64,000 nt of DNA from Helianthus annuus (GCF_002127325.2 NC_035444.2:80899870-80963869); one strand, 5' to 3'; counted from the first letter of the stretch, positions 48,810 through 60,684 are shown. Numbers and translations: made by a program. The notes: a model not told the origin generated them from the letters alone.

Positions 48810-50392
48810 AACATGGAAGGAGTTAAAGGCAATTATGATCGAAGAATTCTGCCCTCCTTATGAACGCCAAAAGCTGGAGGACGAGTTCTGGGAAATCAAG
48901 CAGAAGGATGGAGACAACGCTGCTCTCACTGCTCGCTTCAAGCAGCTTAGCATCATCTGTCCTGATCAAGTCAAGACCTCAGATCAAGCCATCAAGAAGT
49001 ACATTCGAGCTCTGCCCGATTGTGTAGCCGACTTTGTTCACGCCGCCAAGCCAGCAACGATTGAAGAAACCTACCTACTCGCCGCTGAGATCAATGATAA
49101 GCGAGTAAAGTCTGGTTTCTGGGATAAGCCAACCAAGTCTCTGCATCAAGCCACCGCAGCACCCACCGACACATCTGCTCAATCCTCCAAGTCATCGAGA
49201 AGAAAGAAGAAGCACAACAACAACAGCTCCAGCAACAAGAACTGTGCTGTGACGACCACTGCTGCTCCTCTACAAGCTGTACCAGCTCAGCAGCAACAGC
49301 ACCAGCGCTCAGCCCCAGTGATCAATGCACCGCCAGCAAAGCGTGCATATGCAGGCCCTCACCCACTCTGCTCGACATGTTCCTATCATCATCTAGTGGG
49401 TCTAGCTTGTCGTTTTTGCGCTCACTGCAACCTTTACGGTCATTTCACTGCGAACTGTCGCTATGGTCCTCGTCAAGCCCCAGTTCAAGCCACTGTCAAC
49501 CAAGCTCTACTCCCTGTCCCTCAAGGCCAACAAGCAGCTCAAGCAACAGCAGCCAATGCTCGAGTCTGCTTTGCATGTGGTGACCCTAACCACTTTGCAA
49601 ACAGGTGCCCGAACAGGGTGGTTAAGCAAGAGCCCCAGCCTCAGCAACAACAGCAGCAGCAACAACAGCAGCCTCAGCAACAGCAGCAAGCAGCCCATGC
49701 TCGAACCTTCAACATCAATGCCCGCCAGGCTCAGGCGGATAACAACGTGGTTAATGGTACGTTCCTTGTGAATGGTATTTATGCATCATGTTTGTTTGAT
49801 ACTGGAGCCGATAACTGCTTTGTGTCGTTTGAATTTGAGAAGCTCCTTAGTCGTAAGCGCTCTCATCTATTCTCGTCATTCGAAGTCGAAGTCGCTACAG
49901 GAAGAACTATTGCCGTTAATTCAGTACTCCGTGATTGTACTCTCGAACTCAACAATCACATCTTCCCAATCGACCTTATTCCGACGCAACTCGGAAGTTT
50001 TGATGTCATAATAGGCATGGACTTTCTTCGCGAAAACCATGGTGAAGTTGTGTGCTTTGAAAAGATGATTCGATTCTCACTTGCAAATGGTGATCTTCTA
50101 TGTGTATACGGTGAAACAGCGTCGAAAGGCCTCAAACGCATGTCATGTATTCAAGCTAGCAAGTACCTCCGCAAGGAATACCGAGCTTTCTTGGCCAACA
50201 TCGTAGTAGCGGAGAAGGAAAAGAAAAAGAAAGTTGAAGTCAAGGACGTTCCAGTGGTTCGTGAATTTCCTCAGGTGTTCCCTGACGATCTTCCCGAACT
50301 ACCACCGAGTCGTGATATCGACTTTCGTATCGACCTCATTCCTGGAGCTAACCCCGTTGCCAAAGCCCCTTACCAACTCGCACCATCCGAAA
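48810..50392 (+). pseudogene. A gag C-terminus, protease and start of RT
   Basis: The frame continues gag (KAIMIEEFCPPYERQKLEDE) through two CCHC zinc knuckles of CX2CX4HX4C type (CAHCNLYGHFTANC near 49417 and CFACGDPNHFANRC near 49567). A Gln-rich linker follows, then the aspartic protease (LFDTGADNCFVS near 49792; IIGMDFL) and the first RT codons (FPQVFPDDLPELPPSRD, APYQLAPSE). It ends at the deletion junction. The 41 codons downstream to 50433 are LTR read-through. Apart from the E insertion and the truncation this stretch is undamaged. Confidence 0.9.
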
Positions 50393-50458
50393 CTTCTGGA
50401 CAATCTGTTTCGCTCAGTGCCGCGCCCCGATGATTCCGCCATCGGTTGGGGTGTGACA
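50389..50458 (+). repeat. A 3' LTR tail
   Basis: Matches 38148-38217 and ends GGGGTGTGACA, followed by the GCGAG duplication. The junction with pol shares GAAA. Confidence 0.9.
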
Positions 50459-50463
50459 GCGAG

Positions 50464-50607
50464 CTGTTCGGACGTCAGTTGCCAAAAGTGGAAAGAATGA
50501 AAGTGACAAGGGGTATTTATAGGGTTACCCAAAGAGGAAAGGGCTGGTCGTTCGGCCAGGCAGCTCGATCGGACAACCTGTCCGATCGGAAGGTAGTCCG
50601 AAGCCGT
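50464..50607 (-). repeat. Element G LTR, second part
   Basis: It continues the G LTR from 34492. Across A, the joined flanks align with A's own LTR (35140-35270 inverted), including CCAAAAGTGGAAA and the TATA box (50514-50521 on the minus strand). A CGATCGG pair lies at 50552-50577. The LTR start has been lost. Confidence 0.85.
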
Positions 50608-51058
50608 AACAAACAACTGTGGGTACTTCGTCTTCATGTCGCTTTCGAGTTCCTAAGTGAACTCTGCACCTCGTTTGCCTTCCCATCGGACTTTCACAAT
50701 AGGAATGCGCGAGCGTCTGAGTTGCTTGGTTTAGCGATCCATGATTTCGACAGGCTTCTCCACGAAGTGTAGTGTTTCTTTATTTGGAGGTCATCGAGAG
50801 GCACAATTAAATCATGCTCAGCCAGGCACTTTCGGAGGTTTGACGCATGGAAAGTCGGGTGGACATTACTAAGTTCCTCCAGTAGTTCGAGTATGTAGGC
50901 GACTTTTCCGATCCTTTCCAGAATCTTAAAAGGTCTAACATATCGAGGCGCTAGTTTCCCTTTCTTACCGAATCTGACCACACCCTTCCAAGGTGATACC
51001 TTTAGGAGTACGTAGTCGCCAACGTTAAATTCAAGGGGCTTGCGTCTTCTATCAGCAT
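50608..51058 (-). pseudogene. G integrase C-terminus and chromodomain-like tail
   Basis: Minus-strand fragments [43 protein letters not shown] and KTKYPQLF match the C-terminal part of A' pol. At least one frameshift near 50690 breaks it. It joins LTR sequence directly at the KYPQLF end and is truncated at 51058. Confidence 0.85.
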
Positions 51059-51305
51059 AACGCACGGGGAACTCCAATACAAGTGTTAGCACCGTTTTGA
51101 TACGATAATTGACTGAACCAATACTGATCGAATTCCCTGTGCAACGCACGGGGAATTCCACTGTTTGGATTGAAAATAAAAAGTAAGATTTCCATTTTGA
51201 AATAAGTCACCGGCAACCACCCGTGAACAAAAAAAAGTCATAACCCGTTGTCCTGTTGCCACTAACAATACTCGCAACTTCTTCTAAAAGACTAAAACCC
51301 TCATT
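51059..51305. other. Filler between G and A' fragments
   Basis: Two similar words, AACGCACGGGGAACTCC (51057) and CAACGCACGGGGAATTCC (51142), sit in otherwise unrecognised DNA. CCCTGTGCAACGCACGGGG could be a Helitron-type hairpin. This is the scar where the minus-strand G fragment and the plus-strand A' fragment meet. Confidence 0.5.
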
Positions 51306-53776
51306 TTTGATCAGTTACAAGGTGCATCATGTTTCTCCAAGATCGATCTACGTTCAGGATATCATCAGCTACGGATTCAAGAGGAGGACATTCCCAAGAC
51401 CGCTTTTCGAACCCGTTATGGCCATTACGAATTTGTTGTTATGCCCTTTGGTCTAACCAACGCACCCGCGGTTTTTATGGACCTGATGAATCGCGTGTGT
51501 AAGCCATACCTTGACCGTTTCATCATCGTGTTCATCGACGATGTCTTGATTTATTCCAAAACGAAAGCCGAACACGCGCAGCATCTACGTTTGGTTCTCG
51601 AGTTACTCCAGGGGAACCAACTCTATGCCAAGTTCTCCAAGTGCGAATTCTGGTTGGAGGAGGTTCAGTTTCTGGGTCACATCGTGAATAGTCAGGGTAT
51701 CCATGTCGATCCTGCGAAGATTGAAGCTGTTAAAAGCTGGATTACGCCTAAGAACCGGTCTGAAGTTCGTTCTTTTCTCGGACTGGCGGGCTATTATCGA
51801 CGATTCATTGAACGATTCTCCAAGATCGCTGTGCCGCTTACCGCTCTTACTCACAAGGACAAGCCTTTTATGTGGGGAAACGCACAAGAGACTGCCTTCC
51901 AAACCCTCAAGCATATGCTGTGCAACGCTCCGATTCTTACGCTGCCCGACGGAAGCGACAACTTCATTGTCTACTGTGATGCTTCTAACCTTGGTCTCGG
52001 CTGTGTCCTCATGCAGCGAGACAAGGTTATAGCCTACGCATCTCGTCAGCTCAAGATCCACGAGAATAACTATACAACCCATGACCTCGAGCTAGGCGCG
52101 GTTGTCTTTGCATTGAAGATTTGGCGACACTACCTGTATGGCACTAAGTGTACAATCTACACTGATCACAGGAGTTTACAACACATATTTAATCAAAGGG
52201 AGCTTAATATGCGTCAACGCCGATGGGTAGAACTTCTCAACGATTACGACTATGAGATTCGTTATCACCCAGGCAAGGCGAATGTGGTTGCTGACGCGCT
52301 CAGCAGAAAGAGTTACGTGCTCAGTACCCAAAACCTCCAAGCTCAGCACAACCTCGAAGCCCTTATCCGCGAAGCTCAACATGCTTGCTTCAACGAGCGT
52401 ACATTGAAGAAAGAGAGGATCTATCACGATGGAGCTCAGTTAGTAAACAAACCCGATGGGATATTCTATTATTTGGACCGAATTTGGATCCCTAAGCGAA
52501 CCGATTTGCGAAAGATTATCATGAATGAAGCCCACAAGTCCCGATATTCTATTCATCCCGGTGCAGACAAGATGTACCAGGACCTTCGTTATAAGTACTG
52601 GTGGCCGGGTATGAAACGGGATATCGCTCTTTACGTTGGAAGCTGTTTAACTTGTGCCGGAGTCAAGGCTGAACATCAAAGACCTTCTGGCTTACTCGAA
52701 CAACCGCCGATACCTATATGGAAGTGGGAGAGTATAGCTATGGATTTCATAACGAAACTCCCGCCCACGCCATCAGGTCACGACAGTATTTGGGTTATAG
52801 TTGATCGTCTAACGAAATCAGCCCACTTTCTGCCAATACGGGAAGACTACAAGGTGGAGCGACTAGCCCAAATCTACACCGACGAGATCATTTGTAATCA
52901 TGGTACGCCTCGTGACATCATTTCAGACCGTGACGCTCGGTTCACTTCGCGATTGTGGGAAACGTTTCAAGCGGCCCTTGGTACGTCGCTTAATCTGAGT
53001 ACTGCATTCCATCCTCAAACCGATGGACAGACTGAAAGAACGATCCGTACTCTTGAAGTCATGCTCCGAGCGTGTGTCATAGATTTTGGTGGTAGTTGGA
53101 GCAAACACCTGCCATTGGTCGAATTCTCGTACAATAACAGCTATCATGCCAGCATCCAAATGACACCTTTCGAGGCTTTGTATGGTAGAAGATGTCGATC
53201 GCCTATTGTGTGGCACGAGATCGGTCACTCGCAACTAACCGGTCCCGAGATTCTACAAGAAACGACTGACAAAATCCACCAGATTCGAGACAACTTGGTG
53301 AAAGCTCGGAACAGACAGAAAAGTTACGCCGATAAAAGACGCAAGCCCCTGGAATTCGCCGTTGGTGACTACGTACTCCTAAAGGTATCCCCTTGGAAGG
53401 GTGTGGTCAGATTCGGCAAGAAAGGAAAACTAGCGCCTCGATATGTTGGACCTTTTAGGATTCTGGAAAGGATCGGAAAAGTTGCTTACAGACTCGAATT
53501 ACCGGAGGAACTCAGTAACGTCCACCGACTTTCCACGTCTCTAACCTCCGAAAATGCCTTGCTGATCATGATCTAATCGTACCACTCGACGATCTTCAGG
53601 TCAACGAAACCTTACACTTCGTGGAGAAGCCTGTCGAAATCATGGATCGCCAAACCAAGCAACTCAGGCGCTCACGCATCCCTATCGTGAAGGTCCGATG
53701 GGAAGGCAAACGAGGCGCGGAGTTCACTTGGGAACTCGAAAGCGAGATGAAGGCTAAGTACCCGCAGTTATTTAAA
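51306..53776 (+). pseudogene. A' pol: RT (partial), RNase H, integrase, chromodomain-like tail
   Basis: The frame enters RT at [12 protein letters not shown], so the first third of RT is missing. It has [30 protein letters not shown], the RNase H set ([29 protein letters not shown]), integrase HHCC (HKSRYSIH and CLTCAGVK), the DDE residues ([21 protein letters not shown]) and the C-terminal RYVGPF and [10 protein letters not shown] one-base deletion near 53527 shifts the frame. In the shifted frame the tail runs on through IPIVKVRWEGKRG and KYPQLFK to a stop at 53776. It is otherwise open for over 2.2 kb, the best preserved pol in the window. Confidence 0.92.
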
Positions 53777-53867
53777 TAGATCTGAAGCGTCAAATTGGTT
53801 GAACGATGCACGGTATTGTGCAGCTTCGACCTAATTTCGGGACGAAATTCCCTAAACAAGGGGAGGC
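53777..53867 (+). other. A' 3' UTR and polypurine tract
   Basis: Contains GGGACGAAATTCCC and ends AACAAGGGGAGGC directly before the LTR start TGTAACACC. Confidence 0.8.
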
Positions 53868-56274
53868 TGTAACACCCCGTGTTTTCGAATGTCAAAGTCA
53901 AAGTCAAAGTCCAAGTCAACTTTGACTTTCTTTGACTGTAGATAGTCTATTTTATGTTTTAGTTGTATTCTGTGGAGTAAGTGTTGTAATCAGCAAGAAT
54001 CGAAGTAATTGAATGTTTTAACGCGAACCGATCTACGACTGTGAATAGTTGGAAGTAACAATGCGATAAAGTGAACTATTCAGTAATCAAACCGATCCAA
54101 CAATCAGTGAACTCGAGACTCGAATTATGCAAATTTTGGGTATTGTTATACGTGTGTGTGTGCCTTATGTGTTACTTGTGCGTGTCTACTTTATGTTTTT
54201 GGTGTGGAATTCAAGCGAATCAATCGAAAATCGAATTGAAACTCGAAAGGCAATCGAACTCAATCGAAACCGACAATGAAACGCGAAAAGTTGATGCTTG
54301 TATGTAGATATAGTGGTTGGGACTGAAAGTGATTTGACTAGAAACTCTATCGTATTCATATCAGCGTCCATCGAAATCGAAACGTTGAAAATCGTCGCAA
54401 GATACTCAAAGTGTGTCGCGGATCGAACAGGAGGCATCCTAATCGAACAGGAAGCATCTTGCCAGCTGATCGAGCAGCCCACTCGATCGGAGCCCCTGGC
54501 CGATCGGCTGCCACTTTCCTCTTTTGGAAGCCTATAAATAGGGCTGTCCTTGTCTTCATTTCCACTTTTGGAAAGTTCTGACCGGCCAGCTCCTATTCTT
54601 CACCTTTTCTCAGATTTCTCTCAATCCCGGTAAGTCCTCACTCTAATTCTCGTACGTTCTTGATCATTACATGATTCTACACCTCTCTATCTTTCAAAAC
54701 TTGGATTCTAACCGTGAAATCACCAAGATTTAGGTGTCCTTGGGTGATGTCATCATGGTGTTCTTGAAGAACATCATGTTTTGGCCTCATTCAACTATGA
54801 ATAGCTTAGATCTAACCGATTTCCACATAAACAAGTTAAGATCTCTCAAAGATCTAAACATCCACAAGTTGTGAAGGATTGAAAGAAGGAATCCCAACTT
54901 TCTTTCAACTCTTTTACACTCAATGCTTTCAACCCGATAGAAACGGAGCTTAAACCGGCTAACTAATCACTCTAACAGTTAGGAAGGTTCAAGATTCGGA
55001 TTCTATCTATGAGGTTCACCGACGATGGGTTAAACTCTAAGCCGACGTTCCGAACCGCCCAACGGACGGGCTTGGGTGATTCCTGTCCGAGCCGGAGAGA
55101 CGGGTAAGAACGAAGGTATCATAGTTCAACTCGTTATCTAACTACCTCGATATAATGACAAGTAACCAAACAGCCAAGTGTTAGACGAAAGGCCGACCAG
55201 GTCAGACTTGCTGGCCGAACGGCTAGGCTGTTCAAACAGCCCAGCCGATCGGACACACTAGCCGATCGACCGGGCCAGCCGATCGGCTAGCACATGGCGT
55301 CCCACTTTTCAAACTTTTGGGGTATAGTATTGACGAAGTAGTGTTTGATCGAATATGTCCCTCGATTTGTAAACATTACTGTTCGGATCATGAGATACTA
55401 TGCTTCAACACTTAGTCGATTTTACAACTCGTTCGTGGTTAGAATGCCACCCGATCGAACATACCGTCCGATCGAGTGACATTCGGCTGAGAACTAATTC
55501 TGAAGTTCCTAGCCGATCAAGTGAGCTAGCCGATCGAACGAACCGTTCGATCGACCAACTTGAAAGGTAAGAACGCTTCAGTGTTCTCAAATACTGCAAC
55601 GAAAACTTCGAAAGTTCAAATCCCCAAACACAAACACACCAGAGGAAGAAACAATCCACTCGAATGGCCCAGCCGATCGAGCCAACCGGCCGATCGAACA
55701 AGACTGTTCAACCGGACAGACCAGCCGACCGAACAGCCCATTCGATCGAACCTGCCGTTCGATCGACCAGCCTATTCGATCCACCTACACCTGTTTACAT
55801 TTCCGTGTTACTTATCGTTATGCTATCGAACTATTCAGGCTAATCATACACTCAGTGCTCCCTTCAATCCACAATCAATCACTGTGAGTATACTCGATCC
55901 CTTTTCGCTTTTAGCACTTTTGGGTGTTTCGTACGTTATCTATCAAATCACAATCAAACACAAACTATTTGAACGCTAACCAATTGCATTGTGCTATTTG
56001 ACTAAATGAATGCTGTTTATTATGTTTACACGTGGAGTGCTATCTACCTGCCTTAGCAACATAGTACTATAGTTTGGACTCAGCACCCGTTCACACGGGG
56101 GTTGTTAAGGACAAACACTTGCATGGATTACGGTGGTTGTCATGTATTGCGAACCGTCTCGGACGGTCAACCCGCAGTCGTTGGTACCGATGGTCCCATG
56201 TCGATAATTAACATGCATCGTTTTCCTCTGTGTACGTGCCTGGTTATGCGTAAACTATTCAACTCTATATGCTA
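53868..56274 (+). repeat. A' 3' LTR, left part (interrupted by B)
   Basis: It matches 34493-36901 with few differences, including the GTCAAAGTC run, the TATA box (54533-54540) and the CGATCG array. The remainder of the LTR is beyond B and is not seen in the window. Confidence 0.9.
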
Positions 56275-56810
56275 AGGGATGAGTTGGAATGAAACCAAGC
56301 ACTCCTATTTATAGGCTGAACAGAAGGCTGGGCACGGCCCCGTGTCCGCTGGACACGCCCCCGTGCCCGTCTGACACTCTCTCTCTCTTCATTAATTGTA
56401 ATTCGCAATTACAATTAATGCGCCTGCTGTACTTTCGCCACGCCCCCGTGCTCACTGGACACGGCCCCGTGGTGGGCAATAGAAGCTTCTACAGGTTTGT
56501 CTTTTCTGCTGCTTCTTGGGCACGGCCCCGTGCTGGCTGAGCACGGGGCGTGTTCAGTCTTCTGTTTTCTCTTCTTTGCTTGGGAGGATGCCATTGAGGG
56601 TTCGGGCAATCTACTTTTGTTCCTTTTCTTGTATTTATGCTAGAATTAGCTGTCTTTTTGCTTCTTTTGTGTATTTGAGCTCATTTCATCCTGAAAATAC
56701 AAAAGGAAGACAAAAACACTCTTTTTCCAACATTAGTACTTAAAAAGGGTTTGTTTTATGCCTCATTTGATGTAATTTATATGTTGCATTTTACACACAT
56801 CAAATACCCC
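56275..56810 (-). repeat. B 3' LTR, truncated
   Basis: It matches 61875-62397 and ends TTTTACACACATCA on the + strand. About 1.17 kb of the LTR is missing on the left, where A' LTR begins. The same truncation point is found at 36902. Confidence 0.88.
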
Positions 56811-56830
56811 CACACTTGAACTTTTGCTTG
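56811..56830 (-). other. B polypurine tract
   Basis: On the minus strand AAGTGTGGGGGTATT precedes the LTR start TGATGTGTG. Confidence 0.75.
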
Positions 56831-58180
56831 TCCTCAAGCAAAACTCTTTAAATGTGGCTTACACTCCCAAATAGAATGGGTAGAAGAGAAGGTTTTTGGC
56901 TTGTCATAGAGTGTCGGGAATCCAAGATCTTTTTGGGTTTTATTTTTATTTATTTACAATCCTATTCATTATGATTTATTTAGAACGTTTCATAAGATAA
57001 ATTACTTATTTGGGCATAACATGCCTTTTTAAAATTTCATTTATATACAAGTTCACATACCTCACGGGAGAAATCACTCAACACTCGGCCGAAGGTGTAT
57101 TTTTTTTAGTGAATCACTCGAGAGCGGCATGGAACTTACGCTTACCATAGGCTTGCCAAGCAATCAATCCTCCTCCTTTTTAACTTTATACCTTTGTAAA
57201 TATCAAGAGGACTTTTTGGGCGAAGGGTTAGGCTTGGGCTAAAGGTGGGTGGTTGGGTTAGTGGTTAGTAAAAGGGCGAAAAGCGTAAAAGCGTCGGTTT
57301 TCGTAAAACACTTTGTTCTTAGTGATTTTTTTTGAAGTATTTCTCCAAACAAGCTTTTGTTCTCATAGCTTTGTTTGTTTTTAACTTCATCAATTTTTTT
57401 TTTTTGATCACACAAAAGAACGAGCTTGCGAAAAACCGAGCTTGTTACTAAAATAAAGGGTGAAAAATAAAAAGGGTTTTTGGTGGGTGAAAAGGGTTTA
57501 GGGTAAAGAAACGAAAGGTTTAGGCTCAAAGGGGTTAACTAGGGGGATTTTGGATAGGTGGTAAATAAAATGAAAAATAATGGTGTGGAAAGAAAAATGG
57601 TTAGTCCTAATGCCTCCATCATTTACTTACTTGGGTTTAAGTTGGTAAGGACAGGGAATGAATCGTCGTGGCAAGTTCTAGAGTTGTAAGAACCAAGCGG
57701 CTATTCACACAAGAAACGAAAAATGAGCATTTAGTCTAAGGATGTAAATTTGTATGCTCAATAAAGGCTCAAAACTCACTTTTTGGGAATGGGTTTTTAA
57801 TGTGATCAAGTATATATAATCAAATTTTTAACTAGACTTGTTATGCCATTTCATAATTTTCTTATGTTGGTTCTTGTTATCACGACGCTTTCGGTTGTAA
57901 AATTTGTAAAAATATAACCTTGTTAATCTTAGGATTCCTAACTTAAACTTTAGACAAGTAAAAAAAATGAAAAATTTTTGAAAAAATTTGGGGTGTTTAG
58001 CGATTCCAATGGAGTTTTGTGTAAGGCTTGTTGTTAGGACTTGCAAAATTTCGAGGTGTTAGCTTCCCCCCACACTTAAATTACACATTGTCCTCAATGT
58101 GTCCCAAAAATAAATTTTTAGGTTGATTGGATGTGTAATGTGGTGTTAAAAAGCAAAGATTTATGTTACTGGCAGTCTGG
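56831..58180. other. B internal DNA, non-coding
   Basis: Contains GCTTGTCCTCAAGC near 56827 and an ACATTGTCCTCAATGTG echo near 58086, both after CCCCCCACACTTR-type words. Short ORFs have no motif. The first 555 bp (to 57385) are also found in A's 5' LTR. Confidence 0.55.
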
Positions 58181-58677
58181 ACACGGCCCCATGGGGACCG
58201 GACACGGCCCCGTGTTCAGGTGCCAGTAACAGAAATTAGAGAAATGAGACAGAAGCCTGGACACGGGGGCGTGTCTGGTGAACACGGCCCGTGTCCAGTT
58301 ACCTGAACTGGGCGTTTTTCTGCAGGTGGTTCAGCACGGGGCCGTGTTGGTTGGGCACGGCCCGTGTTGAGCCTTCTGTAATGGAGATTTGTGTCGGGTT
58401 GCCTCGTTCTTGTGCATGGGGCCATTTTTCTCGTTCCCTTTTTCATCCATTACCACCACGAGTGTGTTTTATTTATTATAAACCATCGAACTTTTAGAAA
58501 CCATCATTTCATTGCAACCATAGAGAGACATTACATAAAACTAAATATGAAAATACATAAATATTAAACCATGGAGTTCTAGCCCTATGTTTTATTTTAA
58601 TTAGCAAAATTTACAAGAAGCTACTAATCTTGGTTAGATAAGGCTTTTAAAACTCCTTCTTCCGGGTGTGGCTCTCC

Positions 58678-59157
58678 TCACATGTCGGCGAGCCACTCCT
58701 CCACCTCCCTTGGAAGGAGAAAGGAGGGCTCATTGGCATTAGTTTGAGGAGTTTCGATTTCCGCTGGGATCTCTTGTTGGTGTTCCATGGGAGGTTCCGC
58801 CAGAAAGTCTTCCCACCCGGTAGGGTTGTTAATCCCGAGTGCCAAGTTCCAATCCGGTTGTGGAAGGACTGGTTCCATCGGGGGTGCTACAAGAATATTT
58901 AACCTCTGGTGCAAGAGGTTAATTTCTTGGAAGCTGCTTTCGAGTCCCACCGTAAGATCGTTAATACGGTCAATTAGGACCTCCTCTACTGATGTCATTT
59001 CGTCGAGAGTCTCCCTTAATGCTATCACATAGTGCACAAGCGTAGCTTCAACGGAGGGCCTCCTTCCTCTTCGGCTGTTTGATGAATGTACGGATGATGT
59101 TTCGCTGTTTTCACTCGATATTCTACGAAAAATAAACCGAAAAATAGTTTATTTGAT
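58678..59157 (-). CDS. B internal ORF region 1, acidic protein of unknown role
   Basis: The frame is open from about 59157 to a stop at 58678. It has a Ser/Arg-rich start (SSENSETSSVHSSNSRRG), then a helix-prone segment (LRETLDEMTSVEEVLIDRIN, LLHQRLNIL), then Pro/Glu-rich sequence to REVEEWLADM. The first ATG is well inside (DEMTS), so an upstream exon or a lost start is possible. I do not recognise the family. It could be a gag-derived coiled-coil piece. Confidence 0.4.
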
Positions 59158-59736
59158 GAAACAGTATCTGAACACGGCCCCGTGCTCATTGAGCACGGCC
59201 CCGTGTTCATCTTTCTGCAGAATTTTGAAGCAAGGAAACTTGAAGTTTTAAGTTATTTTCTGAACTTGTGGGGGCTTTTTAAACATTAATAACTTAAAAC
59301 AATGTTACATAACATGTTTTTACCAAGATTCCTTGAACAAAACTCATTGCTTCCTACCACAAAGTTTGAAGAATTCAAACTTTTAATGGTAGTTCTTGGA
59401 GAAAGATGAAAAAGAAGGAAATGGCTAGAAGAGGAAAGGACAAGATGGGTTGTTGGAACCTTCTTTTAGACTTAACTAGGATAGTTTGAGAGAAGATTCC
59501 TTCAAATCTCTGTCCCAAGTTGGTCCAAATGTGCAGAATTCTTGTCTGCATTTATAGAAAACGACAGCTTCCTGGACACGGCCCCGTGTTCGTTGGACAC
59601 GGCCCCGTGTGCAGGTGGAGTTCTGACACAGTTTGTCCGTATTCTGACGTACTGATCAGAAAGGAATCTCTTGGTGAACACGGGGGCGTGTTGGCTGGAC
59701 ACGGCCCCGTGCCGAGGGACCATTTTATGAAGTTGT

Positions 59737-60414
59737 CTAGTTTTTAAGGAGCTTACCTGTATCGGGTGGCTCTTGATTGGTTGGAACAACCCCAAAGTGC
59801 CTAAGATACCTTAATTGTCCTAGACTAAGGCGGGAACGCAAGAGGTTGTCGGTGAGGGTAATTCCTATTTTCATTCTAGGTGGACAAGTCCAACCCTTTC
59901 CCGGGCTCTCGTTAAAGAAGGTGTATGCCGAATCGCTCAGATCTATATATGCACCGAACGAAGTCGATGGGGAGTCCTTAACGGCACAATCGGCACAGGG
60001 ACGACTATCGTCCAAGTCTTTTCTAGGTATGAAGGTATTTTCGGAAGCAACGAGGTTGTCGGAATGCGGTTCCAACATTTCTTCATGGTCATCGTCTTGG
60101 GGCGGATCAATAAAATCCTTCCTAAGTTCTTTTGACTAGTTTAGAATTAGTTCTTCTAGTTGAAATAACTCGTCAAGGAGCATTTCCCCTAGAATATCTG
60201 GCTGGGCGCATTCGAGGGAGAGATAGTGCTTGTTTTTACTTTCGCCCCTCTTAAGGTTATAAGGAATTGGTGGGTCTATATAGTGGGGCCTATAATTTAG
60301 AAAGTAACATTTTAATTCTTCATGTTCGCCTCCACATAATTGACACCACATACCATAAGAGTGCCGAAAGTAAAAAGAATTACTATCACTCATGTTTATG
60401 TCAGAAATTACCAA
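59737..60414 (-). pseudogene. B internal ORF region 2, zinc-knuckle protein with amber stop
   Basis: From ATG 60412-60414 the frame carries CQLCGGEHEELKC (CX2CX3HX4C), the knuckle spacing familiar from Athila/Tat gag. It is followed by RPHYIDPPIPYNLKRGE and an acidic stretch. A TAG at 60136-60138 interrupts it and the same frame continues for another 130 or so codons (FIDPPQDDDHEE, FFNESPGKGWTCPPRMK, RYLRHFGVVPTNQEPP) to 59737. The whole would be about 226 residues. A role in RNA binding is inferred from the knuckle only. Confidence 0.55.
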
Positions 60415-60684
60415 CCGCCGGGATCTAACGGTTCTGTTTTCAGTAAGAGAATCTTGGGCACGGGGGCGTGTTGAGTGAGCACGGCCCCGTGTTCAGCTTA
60501 CTGTCTGACTTAAAACAGGATTGCCAGTTCCAATGATTGAGCACGGGGGCGTGTTCAGCGGGCACGGCCCGTGCTGAGCTCTGCAGAAGCTGAAAAATTA
60601 AGAAAATCCTAAAAATTTAAAAAGAAAAATAAAAATAAAAATATGATTAGGCCGTTGATTCCTAACTTTCTTAAAATCCTTGTG

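Larger units (their letters stand above)
34493..50458 (+). mobile_element. Element A: Ty3/gypsy element, internally deleted, host to D and E
   Basis: Plus-strand order: 5' LTR (34493-38217), primer site, leader, gag, protease, start of RT, then a jump at about 50389-50394 into the last 66 bp of a 3' LTR ending at 50458. Target duplication GCGAG at 34488-34492 and 50459-50463 proves these two ends belong to one insertion in G's LTR. RT, RNase H, integrase and nearly all of the 3' LTR are missing; GAAA is shared at the deletion junction. Elements D and E lie inside it. Confidence 0.85.
58186..60576. repeat. Paired CACGGCCCCGTG dyads, internal set
   Basis: Eight pairs at about 58186, 58260, 58333, 59172, 59575, 59676, 60458 and 60540. 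Each pair has two 11-12-bp palindromes (CACGGCCCCGTG, CACGGGGGCGTG or close) separated by exactly 9 nt, with spacer consensus YTSRYTGRR. Confidence 0.9.

Noticed and set aside
49507..49698. Leu-rich minus-strand frame
   Set aside because: It is the antisense of the Gln-rich linker in A gag.
34493..57400. One A element from 34493 to its 3' LTR at 53868 with an insertion at 50395-51305
   Set aside because: The GCGAG duplication and the alignment of both outer flanks to an inverted A-family LTR show that A ends at 50458. The RT-integrase downstream is a second copy.
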